Source of the DNA: Acidimicrobiaceae bacterium
GTDB lineage: Bacteria > Actinomycetota > Acidimicrobiia > Acidimicrobiales > Bog-793
Assembly: GCA_027306925.1 (NCBI GenBank)
Contig: DAHUXW010000083.1
Coordinates: 75,609-107,920, forward strand
Length of the DNA stretch: 32,312 nucleotides
Direction of reading: 5' to 3'
Shown: one piece after another, positions 15,641 through 23,261 of the stretch
Layout: each line of letters begins with the position of its first letter
How positions within the stretch are numbered: the stretch's first letter is position 1
Notes under the pieces: generated by a model
Seen by the model: only the letters and a program-made list of their open reading frames with translations
Database searches by the model: none
Told to the model about the DNA's origin: nothing
Position numbers and translations under genes: made by a program

Positions 15641-15913
15641 ATGGACGTGACGGCTGTCATTCGGGAAGTCCTCACGGAGGAAGGACGACTCGGCCTCCCG
15701 CTCGCGGACATCGGCGATCTCGACGATCTGTACAAGCGCGGGCTCACGTCACACGCGAGCGTGGGCCTGATGCTCGCGCTGGAGGATCGGTTCGGGATCG
15801 AGTTCCCCGATGCGCTGCTCGCGAAGGCGACCTTCGAGTCGATCGGCGCTATCCGTGACGCGCTTTCGACGCTCGGCGTCGTCGGCGACACCGCGCCCAC
15901 CTCCGTTGAGTGA
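15641..15913 (+). CDS. acyl/aminoacyl carrier protein
   Basis: A 90-residue acidic helical protein of carrier-protein size. The attachment region reads DDLYKRGLTSHASVGLMLALEDRFGIEFPD (28-57). Ser37 in T-S-H stands where classical carriers have D-S-L, and is the predicted phosphopantetheine site. The T-S-H/F-A-S-V variant is what I remember for carrier proteins paired with amino acid:[carrier protein] ligases. The helix-4 segment AKATFESIGAIRDAL is also typical. AcpS lies immediately upstream, and the aaRS-like ligase starts within eight bases of the stop. I therefore infer that this protein carries an activated small amino acid as a thioester. No condensation or ketosynthase domain is linked to it in the window. 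Confidence 0.9.
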   Translation: MDVTAVIREVLTEEGRLGLPLADIGDLDDLYKRGLTSHASVGLMLALEDRFGIEFPDALLAKATFESIGAIRDALSTLGVVGDTAPTSVE

Positions 15914-16826
15914 CCCGGGGCCCGTCCTCAGTTCCGGCGCGCGGTACCGGGACGAGCTCGTCGCCAGGGGTCTCCTCCTGGCCACGGGCGTCGACGGGCT
16001 GTACGGCTTCTCGAACGATCTGGTCCGGCTGATCGCAGCGGTCGAGACCTACGTGTCGGCCGCGGGCGCCGGTAAGTACGAGGTGCTCCGCTTCCCGCCC
16101 GTCGTCCCGCGCGTCGTGCTCGAGCGATCGGGCTACGTCCGTTCCTTCCCCGATCTCGTGGGCGCGGTGCGAACCTTCACGGGCGGCGACGAGGCGCACC
16201 ACGCGCTGTTGCGGACGCTCGATGCAGGTGGCGACTGGACCGCGGGACTCGGCGGCTCCGACGTCGCCCTTTGCGCGGCGGCCTGCCAGCCCCTCTACCC
16301 GACGATCACGCCGGACCTGCCAGTGGGCGGGCGACGCTTCGACGTCTGCGGCTACGTCTTTCGCCACGAGCCGTCGAGCGACGTCGCGAGGATGTTGTCG
16401 TTCCGGCAGTACGAGTACGTGTACGCAGGCGACGAGCTCGGTGCCCTCGCCCACCGTGACCACTGGACCGAAGTTGCGGCCGAGATGCTCTCGGACCTCG
16501 GACTCGACGTCGCGGCGACCCTCGCCTCGGATCCGTTCTTCGGCCGGGCCGGGCGGGCACTCACTGCTACCCAGCGCGAAGGGGCGTTGAAGTACGAGGT
16601 CGTCGCGGCAACCGCGCCGGACGCGCCGACGACGGCGATCACCTCCGCCAACTGTCATCTCGACCACTTCTGCCGAGAGCTCGGGATCCGCACCGCCGCA
16701 GGGGAGACCGCACACAGTTCGTGCGTCGGCTTCGGGCTAGAGCGCATCGCGTTCGCGCTGCTGTTCGCGCACGGACCGAACCTCGCAGGTTGGCCCGACC
16801 GAGCTCGCGCCCGGCTTGCCGTCTGA
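15906..16826 (+). CDS. amino acid:[carrier protein] ligase (class II aaRS-like)
   Basis: A 306-residue homologue of the catalytic core of atypical seryl-tRNA synthetases, with no tRNA-binding arm. The known family (Bll0957/Atu2573 type) adenylates a small amino acid, mainly Gly or Ala, and loads it on a phosphopantetheinyl carrier protein. Visible features are motif 2 VFRHEPSSDVARMLSFRQYEYV (151-172), motif 3 GFGLERIAFALL (275-286) and a probable zinc set of Cys127 (AACQPLYP), Glu170 (QYEY) and Cys273 (SSCVGFG). The zinc would hold the substrate's amino group. The start is uncertain: TTG 15906 gives an 8-base overlap with the carrier-protein gene; ATG 15810 would run deep into it. Adjacent carrier protein and AcpS support the assignment strongly. 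Which amino acid is used cannot be read from the sequence. Confidence 0.9.
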   Translation: MSDPGPVLSSGARYRDELVARGLLLATGVDGLYGFSNDLVRLIAAVETYVSAAGAGKYEVLRFPPVVPRVVLERSGYVRSFPDLVGAVRTFTGGDEAHHALLRTLDAGGDWTAGLGGSDVALCAAACQPLYPTITPDLPVGGRRFDVCGYVFRHEPSSDVARMLSFRQYEYVYAGDELGALAHRDHWTEVAAEMLSDLGLDVAATLASDPFFGRAGRALTATQREGALKYEVVAATAPDAPTTAITSANCHLDHFCRELGIRTAAGETAHSSCVGFGLERIAFALLFAHGPNLAGWPDRARARLAV

Positions 16827-16970
16827 CGTGCGGCACCGCCGTGACGCCCGATGCTCCGGTTTCGGGAAGGTTCGCGACTGCGCCGGGACGCACCGGCGCA
16901 CCCGTTCCTCGGCGTGCTCCACCGCGCGCGGTCGCCGCCGCCGATCGACCCCGCCGGTAAGGTCGTCACG

Positions 16971-18731
16971 ATGCACGACCTCGTAATCCGCGACGGACAG
17001 ATCGTCGACGGCAGCGGTGCCGCGCCCTTCGCCGGTGACGTCGCGATCGACGGCGGGGTGGTCGTCGAGGTCGGGCGACGGCTCGGCGCGGCACGGCGCG
17101 AGATCGACGCGGAAGGCGCGCTCGTGACGCCGGGGTTCGTCGACCCGCACACCCACTTCGACGGCCAGGCCACGTGGGATCCCGTCCTCGCACCGTCCGT
17201 GCACCACGGAGTGACCTCCGCGGTCATGGGGAACTGTGGGGTCGGGTTCGCGCCGGTCGACCCGGACCGCCACGACTGGCTCATCGAGATGATGGAGGGC
17301 GTCGAGGACATCCCCGGAACCGCCCTGGCCGAGGGGCTCACGTGGGACTGGCATTCGTTCCCGGAGTTCCTGGACGCACTCGATCGTCGCCAGCGTACGA
17401 TCGACGTGGGCACCCACGTCCCGCACGCACCGCTGCGCGCGTTCGTGATGGGGGAGCGGGGCGCGGACCCGGACGCGGTGCCCACCGCGAGCGAGCTCGA
17501 CCGCATGGCGGCGCTCGTCGGTGAGGGGATCGATGCGGGCGCCGTCGGCGTGTCGACCTCGCGGACCGAGCTGCACCGGACGAGCTCCGGAGCGCAGCTC
17601 GGCACGCTGCGCGCCCTGGACAGCGAGCTTCTCGCGCTCGCCGCGGTGCTCAAGGCGCGGGGCACCGGCGTCATCCAGCTCCTGTCGGACTGCTACCGGA
17701 CCGACGACGAGGAGCTCGCGCGTCGGGAGCTCGACCTCATCGAGGTTCTCGCGACCGAGAGCGGACGCCCGCTCAGCTTCAGCGTCCAGCAGTTCCGCGA
17801 GGTGCCCGAGCGCTGGCGCGATCTGATCGGCCGCGCCGAGGCCCTGTGCTCCCGTGGCTTCGACGTGAAGGCCCAGGTCGCCCCGCGGCCGATCGGCGTG
17901 CTGTTCGGCCTCGACGCGACGACGAATCCCTTCTCGCCGTGCCGTCCGTACGCGCGGCTCGCCGGGCTCCCGCTCGCCGCTCGGGTCGACGCGATGCGCG
18001 ACCCGGAGGTCAGACACAGCATCGTCGAGTCACACGTCACGCTCACCTCGGGACCTGACGCGTTTCCCGGCCTGCGGACGCTCGGTCGCTACGACGAGAT
18101 GTACGTCCTCGGAGATCCCGTCGAGTACGACCTCGACCCAGCCAGCACCATCTCGTCTCTTGCCGGGAGAGCGGGCCAGCGCCCGGCCGAGTACCTCTAC
18201 GATGCGCTACTTCGCGACGGGGGGCGTCAGCTCATCTATCGACCGGTGTTCAACTTCGCGCATCGAGACCTCACCGCGGTCCGCGAGATGCTCGCGTCGC
18301 CGGTGGCCATGTTCGGGCTGTCGGATGCGGGCGCGCACTGCGGCTCGATCTGCGACGCGAGCATGACCACGAGCTACCTCTCGATCTGGGGACGCGACCG
18401 CGCGTCGTCCGACTCCGCGATTCCGGTCGGGCGCATCGTCCACGAGCTCACGGCCCGACCGGCCCGCCACGTCGGATGGCGTGATCGCGGCGTCCTCGCA
18501 CCCGGGTACCTCGCGGACGTGAACGTCATCGATCTCGACGCCCTCGCGTGCCACCCACCTCGGATCGTCCCGGACCTCCCCGCCGGCGGCCGACGACTGC
18601 TCCAGAGCGCTACCGGCTTCCGCTGCACGGTGAAGTCGGGCTCGGTCATCTTCGCATCCGGAGAGCACACGGGCGAGCTGCCCGGCCGGCTGGTGCGCGG
18701 CGAGCGCCCCGCGCCCGTGACCGCGCGGTGA
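16971..18731 (+). CDS. N-acyl-D-amino-acid deacylase family amidohydrolase
   Basis: A 586-residue amidohydrolase. The start at ATG 16971 is chosen because the conserved DLVIRDGQIVDGSG strand follows at once; the frame is open further upstream but the sequence there is not family-like. Metal-site features are VDPHTHFDGQ (His60, His62), GNCGVGFAPV (Cys89) and, late, LSDAGAHCGSICDAS, which holds the catalytic Asp. The two middle histidines of characterised D-aminoacylases are not obvious: LLSDCYRTDDEE and LSFSVQQF stand where SHxRxE and SHHK are expected. So the metal site or reaction may differ. It may remove an N-acyl group from, or hydrolyse an amide in, the pathway product, for example as a prodrug or deprotection step. 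Its stop overlaps the ATP-grasp start (GTGA). Confidence 0.82.
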   Translation: MHDLVIRDGQIVDGSGAAPFAGDVAIDGGVVVEVGRRLGAARREIDAEGALVTPGFVDPHTHFDGQATWDPVLAPSVHHGVTSAVMGNCGVGFAPVDPDRHDWLIEMMEGVEDIPGTALAEGLTWDWHSFPEFLDALDRRQRTIDVGTHVPHAPLRAFVMGERGADPDAVPTASELDRMAALVGEGIDAGAVGVSTSRTELHRTSSGAQLGTLRALDSELLALAAVLKARGTGVIQLLSDCYRTDDEELARRELDLIEVLATESGRPLSFSVQQFREVPERWRDLIGRAEALCSRGFDVKAQVAPRPIGVLFGLDATTNPFSPCRPYARLAGLPLAARVDAMRDPEVRHSIVESHVTLTSGPDAFPGLRTLGRYDEMYVLGDPVEYDLDPASTISSLAGRAGQRPAEYLYDALLRDGGRQLIYRPVFNFAHRDLTAVREMLASPVAMFGLSDAGAHCGSICDASMTTSYLSIWGRDRASSDSAIPVGRIVHELTARPARHVGWRDRGVLAPGYLADVNVIDLDALACHPPRIVPDLPAGGRRLLQSATGFRCTVKSGSVIFASGEHTGELPGRLVRGERPAPVTAR

Positions 18732-20011
18732 GCGCGCCGTTCGAGGAGGTTGAGCTGCCCCTGCTGGCTGTGCCGTTCCGCCACGGCGCGCTCTCGCCGT
18801 GGGCACTCTCCGAGGCCGCGGCCGGTCTGTGCAGGCTCATGTGGCTCGTCGGCCCGGACGCGCCGCCGGACGCGATGACCTCCCGCTTGTTGCGACGGCT
18901 CGGTGCAGTCGTCGACCTCGCCTCGGCACCGCCGGGTCGGTGGCCCGCGATCGTGGGTCCGCTGGCACCGGACGGCCTGTTGGTTGTGAGCGACCACGGC
19001 ATGGTCGAGCTGGCAGGGCTCGCCGCGTCGCTCGGCCTTCGGTTCAACTCGCCCGAGACCGCACGGAACCTGACCGACAAGACGAGCCAGCAAGCCGCGC
19101 TCGCCGCCGCCGGCCTGCCGACACCGCGGTCGGCGCTGATCACGTCCGGCACCGACCGTGCGTCGGCCGAGCGCGCGCTCGACCGCGTAGGCCTGCCCGC
19201 GGTACTGAAGCCCCAGCGCGGTGGCGACAGCCGGCTGACCTACCGCATCTCGGAGCGGCGCGAGCTCCACGCGGCGCTGCGTGCACTGGAGGTCGACGAG
19301 CTCGGTGCCTTTGCGAACCCGTTCCCCATGGTGCTCGAAGAGTACCTTTCGGACGCTTACGCGGCGCTCGCTTCGCCCTTCGCCAACTATCTGTCGGTCG
19401 AGAGCATCGTGTACCGCGACGTCGTCGATCATCTCGCGATCACCGGTCGGTTCCCTCCGGCCGAGCCGTTCCGGGAATGTGGCTTCTTCATCCCCAGCAC
19501 GGTCACGCCTCCGCTCGAGACCGAGGTCCTCGACCTTGCCGGCGCCGCAGCGCGCGCTCTCGGAGTGGACACGGGAGCGCTGCACACGGAGATCAAGCTG
19601 ACCGCGGACGGCCCGCGGGTCATCGAGGTGAACGGACGGCTGGGAGGCGGGATACCCGCGATGCTCGAGCTCGCGTCCGGGACTTCTGCGATCCGCCTCG
19701 CGATGTCCGCCGCGCTCGGCTCGCCGCCGGACGCGCAAGGACCAAGGCAGTGCACCACGGTGGCGTACCGCCTGCTCGCGCAGGGTCCGACGTGGGCACG
19801 CGGAGTCGAATCCGTCGAGGGCCTCGACCGAGTCGGCGGGTTTCCGGGCGTCGCTGCCGTCGCGCTGCACCGCGGACCCGGCTCCTCGATCGACTGGCGC
19901 ACGGGCAACCACGACTACGTGTTCTCGGTGCTCGGCGTCGTGCCTGACCACGACGCGCTCGCCGCGCTCGAGCAGCGCGTTGCGAGCTCCGTCGTGGTCA
20001 CGTACCGCTAG
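18728..20011 (+). CDS. ATP-grasp ligase (copy 1)
   Basis: A 427-residue ATP-grasp protein beginning at GTG 18728, in a 4-base overlap with the amidohydrolase stop. Landmarks are NLTDKTSQQAALAAAGLPTP (about 116-135), the ATP lysine in LPAVLKPQRGGDS, the linker segment MVLEEYLSDAY, FANYLSVESIV, and GALHTEIKLTADGPRVIEVNGRLGGG (about 283-308), whose Glu and Asn bind Mg-ATP. The family forms acyl-phosphate intermediates and joins a carboxylate to an amine or thiol; L-amino-acid ligases are the nearest functional analogy. The encoded protein is clearly homologous to the second copy at 24276-25550, with near-identical blocks around the Mg site. Their N-terminal domains differ more, which suggests two successive ligations with different acceptors. 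Confidence 0.88.
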   Translation: MSAPFEEVELPLLAVPFRHGALSPWALSEAAAGLCRLMWLVGPDAPPDAMTSRLLRRLGAVVDLASAPPGRWPAIVGPLAPDGLLVVSDHGMVELAGLAASLGLRFNSPETARNLTDKTSQQAALAAAGLPTPRSALITSGTDRASAERALDRVGLPAVLKPQRGGDSRLTYRISERRELHAALRALEVDELGAFANPFPMVLEEYLSDAYAALASPFANYLSVESIVYRDVVDHLAITGRFPPAEPFRECGFFIPSTVTPPLETEVLDLAGAAARALGVDTGALHTEIKLTADGPRVIEVNGRLGGGIPAMLELASGTSAIRLAMSAALGSPPDAQGPRQCTTVAYRLLAQGPTWARGVESVEGLDRVGGFPGVAAVALHRGPGSSIDWRTGNHDYVFSVLGVVPDHDALAALEQRVASSVVVTYR

Positions 20012-20060
20012 TCGGCAGCCTCGACGCCGGTGATCTGCGCCATGGCTCAAGCGGCTGGCC

Positions 20061-20089
20061 GTGACGACCGTCACTCTCGTAGGGTGACG
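20061..20089. promoter_or_regulatory. palindrome GTGACG-AC-CGTCAC upstream of the flavoprotein gene
   Basis: A perfect 6-base inverted repeat with a 2-base spacer spans 20061-20074, and a third GTGACG half-site lies at 20084-20089. It sits in the 118-base gap between the first ATP-grasp gene and the flavoprotein gene, where an operator would be expected. Similar half-sites (CGTCAC 27890-27895, GTGACG 27914-27919) occur upstream of the GT2 gene at 27843. The regulator is not identified. Confidence 0.35.
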
Positions 20090-20129
20090 TGGCGCGCGCG
20101 TGGATCTCGATGACCGGGGCGGTACGTGG

Positions 20130-21947
20130 ATGATCGAGTTCTCGATCGTCGGGCTCGGCGCTTGGGGTCTCTCGGTGCTCGAGCGCACGGTGAGCCGCGC
20201 TCGCGCCGCTCGCGGACCGATCAGGGTTCACGTGATCGAGCCCGGCCCGCTGGGCGGTGGCGTCTACAGCGAGCATCAACCCGACTATCTCGTGCTCAAC
20301 AACGCGTGCGGTCAGCTCGCGCTGTACGCGGCGCCTGACGACGGCGTGGAGCCCGCGTACGCCGGGAGCCTCCACGAGTGGGCGGTGCGGCGGGGTTACC
20401 GGTGGAGCGGGCACGAATGCGTGATCGGTGCGAATGGGCCGGCGATCGCGCCGACGGACTACCTTCCCCGCCGGCTCATGGGCGAGTACCTCGACTGGTT
20501 CTACTGCGAACTGCTCGCCGCCGCCCCCGCGAACCTCGAGATCGTCCGGCACCACGCAGCGGTCGCCGACATCGTCACCGAGGCCGGAGGACGCGAGCGG
20601 CTCGTGCTCAGCGACGGGACGTCCATCAGCGTGAGCCACGTCGTCATGACGTCGGGTCACACCCAGAACGAGGAACCGCGAGTCTCGGCGGGCGGTGTCA
20701 CCTATCTTCGGCCCTATCCGGTGGAGTACTTCGACGGCTCGGTCGCCCCGGGCGCATCGGTCGCGATCTCCGGCGTCGGCCTCGTCGCCTACGACCTCGT
20801 CACGGCGATGACCGTCGGTCGGGGAGGGGAGCACACGGGCGACGGACCGCGCAAGCGGTACGTGCGCTCGGGGCGGGAGCCGACGATCTACCTCTACTCG
20901 CGTTCCGGGGTCCCGTACTGTGCGAAGTCCGCGCACGGGATCGACCCGACGGGCACCTACGAACCGGTCGTGTGCACTCCCGAGACGTTTGCGTCGATGC
21001 GCGCCATGGAGCGGGGAGCGGGTCGCCGCAAGGTCGACTTCCGGACCGAGCTCCTGCCCCTTCTCCTCGCAGAAATGCAGTGCCGCTATCTGACCTACTC
21101 GGCGCTGCTGGCGAAAGGGGAGGAGGACTCGCGTGCGGTGACGAACAGACTGCGCAGTGCATGGCGCGACGGAGACTTCACGAAGCACGTCGACGACCTC
21201 GCGCGTGAGTACGGCGCATTCGATCCGACCGAGCACCTGTTCGCGGGATCCGGAAAGCGCTACGAGTCGTCCTCGGACTACGAGGCCGGCTTCTACGCAG
21301 CAGTCGAAGCCGACCTCGACGAGGCTCTTGCGGAACGGGGGAGCCCGGTGAAGGCGGCTCAAGAGGTTACGAGGATCCTCCGCGACCAGCTGCGGTCCGT
21401 CATCGAGTTCGGGGGGCTGACCCTCGACTCCTACGTCGACTTCCAGTCGAACGTCCGTCGCCGGATCAACAGGCTCGAGGCGGGCCCGCCACCGTTGCGC
21501 TCCCAGCAGCTCCTCTCGCTCATGGACGCCGGCATCGTACGCGTCCCCCTCGGCCCCGCACCCGAGGTGAGCGCCGCTCCCGCCGGACGGGTCGTCGTGC
21601 GATCCACACAGCTCCAACGTCTCCACGCGATCCAGGTCAGCTCGGTCGTGCGCGGCCATCTCGACATGCCTTCGTTGTCGCGCTCGGCGTCGCCGCTCCT
21701 GCGGCGTCTCTACGCGAAGGGGCGCCTCACCCAGTTCTGCTACGGGGACACGCCGGTGGGCAGCGTGGCGATCAGCGAAGACTTCCATCCCTTCGACGTC
21801 GAGGGTCGGCTCCAGACCGGGATCAGCCTTCTCGGTGTCCTGACCGAGGGCATCCGGTACTTCACGCACTATCTGCCCTCGCCCCGAAGCCGCCTGCGAG
21901 CGGTGCTTGACGCGCAACACTGTGTCGAGTCGATCATCGGCTCGTAG
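20130..21947 (+). CDS. large FAD/NAD(P)-binding oxidoreductase-like protein
   Basis: A 605-residue protein. ATG 20130 is preferred because the dinucleotide fold begins at once: FSIVGLGAWGLSVLERT (4-20) with G-x-G-x-x-G. GTG 20100 is possible. Further signs are GGGVYSEHQPDYLVLNNACGQ (about 45-65), which resembles the FAD-NAD(P)-binding (NAD_binding_9) family, VVMTSGHTQ near 175 and a second nucleotide site VAISGVGLVAYDLVTAM (about 211-227). The C-terminal half (SQQLLSLMDAGIVRV and onward) matches the long form of this family. Such proteins resemble N-hydroxylating monooxygenases, but most lack a proven reaction. In this cluster it may oxidise an amine, thiol or amino acid. It ends 25 bases before the facing MetY-type gene. 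Confidence 0.85.
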   Translation: MIEFSIVGLGAWGLSVLERTVSRARAARGPIRVHVIEPGPLGGGVYSEHQPDYLVLNNACGQLALYAAPDDGVEPAYAGSLHEWAVRRGYRWSGHECVIGANGPAIAPTDYLPRRLMGEYLDWFYCELLAAAPANLEIVRHHAAVADIVTEAGGRERLVLSDGTSISVSHVVMTSGHTQNEEPRVSAGGVTYLRPYPVEYFDGSVAPGASVAISGVGLVAYDLVTAMTVGRGGEHTGDGPRKRYVRSGREPTIYLYSRSGVPYCAKSAHGIDPTGTYEPVVCTPETFASMRAMERGAGRRKVDFRTELLPLLLAEMQCRYLTYSALLAKGEEDSRAVTNRLRSAWRDGDFTKHVDDLAREYGAFDPTEHLFAGSGKRYESSSDYEAGFYAAVEADLDEALAERGSPVKAAQEVTRILRDQLRSVIEFGGLTLDSYVDFQSNVRRRINRLEAGPPPLRSQQLLSLMDAGIVRVPLGPAPEVSAAPAGRVVVRSTQLQRLHAIQVSSVVRGHLDMPSLSRSASPLLRRLYAKGRLTQFCYGDTPVGSVAISEDFHPFDVEGRLQTGISLLGVLTEGIRYFTHYLPSPRSRLRAVLDAQHCVESIIGS

Positions 21948-21952
21948 AGGTT

Positions 21953-21970
21953 CGGCCCCGTGGCGGGCCG
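21953..21970. terminator. hairpin filling the gap between convergent genes
   Basis: CGGCCC (21953-21958) pairs perfectly with GGGCCG (21965-21970) around a 6-base loop. It occupies most of the 25-base gap between two facing stop codons. It could end transcripts from both directions, although there is no T-run. Confidence 0.45.
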
Positions 21971-21972
21971 CC

Positions 21973-23250
21973 TCAGGTCTCGGTCACGCGCGCGAGCGCC
22001 TGGTCGAGGTCGGCGCAGAGGTCGTCGGGGTGTTCGAGCCCGATCGACAGGCGGATCGTCTCGGGAAGGATCCCGGCTGCCGCGAGCTCCGCCGGGCGGA
22101 GTTGGCGATGGGTCGTCGACGCCGGGTGCGCGACCAGCGACTTCGCGTCGCCGAGGTTCACGAGCCTCTTGAACAGCTCGAGCGAGTTGAAAAGCGACAG
22201 GCCCGCCTCGTAGCCGCCGGCGACGCCGAAGGTCACGATCGAAGGAACCCGCCCTTTGAGATACCGCTGCGCCAGCTCGTAGTAGGGATGGTCGGAGAAC
22301 CCTGCGAAGCTGACCCAGGCGACCCGGGGGTCGGCGTCGAGGAAGCGCGCGACCGCTCGGGCGTTGCGTTCGTGACGCTCGAGTCGTGCGGCCAGGCTCT
22401 CGAGCCCTTGGAGCAGCAGGAACGCGTTCATGGGGGCGAGCGTCGCACCCGTGTTGCGGAGCATCACGCTCCGCGCGCGCACGGCGAATGCCCGCTCGGG
22501 GAAATCCCGCGCGAAGACCACGTCGTGGAAGGCCGGCTCGGGCTGGTTGAACTGCGGAAACCGGTCCGGGTGAGCGCTCCACGGAAACTCGCCGCTGTCG
22601 ACGAGCACGCCACCGAGCGTCGTGCCGTGACCGCCGACGAACTTCGTCAACGAGTGGACCACGACGTCGGCACCGTGCGAGATCGGCTTGAGCATGAACG
22701 GTGTCGCGACCGTGTTGTCGACGATCAGCGGCACCCCGTTCCGGTGTGCGACCCGAGCGACCGCCTCGAGGTCCACGACGTTCCCGGCGGGGTTGCCCAC
22801 GGACTCGCAGAAGACCGCGCACGTCCGGTCGTCGATGAGACGCGCGAGCGACTCGGCACGGTCGTCGACGGCGAGCCGAGGCTCGATCCCGTAGGTCGGT
22901 AGCACATGCACGAAGTAGGTGAACGTCGCCCCGTAGAGCTGCGGGGCGATCACGAGGTTCGAGCCCGGGCTCGCAACGGTCAGCACCGAGTAGCTCACCG
23001 CCGCGGCGCCCGACGCGACCGCGAGGGCCGCGCGCCCGCCTTCGAGCGCCGCCATTCGCCGCTCGAGCACGTCGTTCGTCGGGTTGTTGATCCGGTTGTA
23101 GTGGAACCCGGGAAGCTCGAGATCGAAGAGCGCGGCGGCGTGGTCCGCGTCGATGAAGTCGTGCGCCACGGTCTGGTAGATGGGCACTGCGACCGCGCGC
23201 GTCGAATCGCCCTGGTAGCCGCCGTGGATCGCGGTCGTCTCGTCGTGCAC
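21973..23250 (-). CDS. metY: O-acetylhomoserine aminocarboxypropyltransferase-type PLP enzyme
   Basis: A 425-residue Cys/Met-metabolism PLP enzyme of MetY type. It starts at GTG 23250 with GAGGACGAGC just upstream. The family signs are HGGYQGDSTRAVAVPIYQT at the N-terminus, YNRINNPTNDVLERRMAALEGG (about 51-72), VASGAAAVSYSVL, VDNTVATPF with the PLP-ring Asp, and the Schiff-base lysine in VVHSLTKFVGGHG (near residue 207). The family catalyses gamma-replacement on O-acylhomoserine, normally with sulfide to give homocysteine. In natural-product loci homologues accept other nucleophiles. It lies 11 bases after the homoserine acyltransferase gene, so donor and consumer are paired. It could serve ordinary methionine supply or a dedicated gamma-substituted amino acid; the context favours the latter but does not prove it. 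Confidence 0.92.
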   Translation of the reverse strand: MHDETTAIHGGYQGDSTRAVAVPIYQTVAHDFIDADHAAALFDLELPGFHYNRINNPTNDVLERRMAALEGGRAALAVASGAAAVSYSVLTVASPGSNLVIAPQLYGATFTYFVHVLPTYGIEPRLAVDDRAESLARLIDDRTCAVFCESVGNPAGNVVDLEAVARVAHRNGVPLIVDNTVATPFMLKPISHGADVVVHSLTKFVGGHGTTLGGVLVDSGEFPWSAHPDRFPQFNQPEPAFHDVVFARDFPERAFAVRARSVMLRNTGATLAPMNAFLLLQGLESLAARLERHERNARAVARFLDADPRVAWVSFAGFSDHPYYELAQRYLKGRVPSIVTFGVAGGYEAGLSLFNSLELFKRLVNLGDAKSLVAHPASTTHRQLRPAELAAAGILPETIRLSIGLEHPDDLCADLDQALARVTET

Positions 23251-23261
23251 GCTCGTCCTCG

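Noticed and set aside
15906-16826. Annotation as a genuine seryl- or other aminoacyl-tRNA synthetase
   Set aside because: Only about 306 residues with the class II catalytic core; no coiled-coil tRNA-binding arm or anticodon domain, and it sits next to a carrier protein and AcpS.
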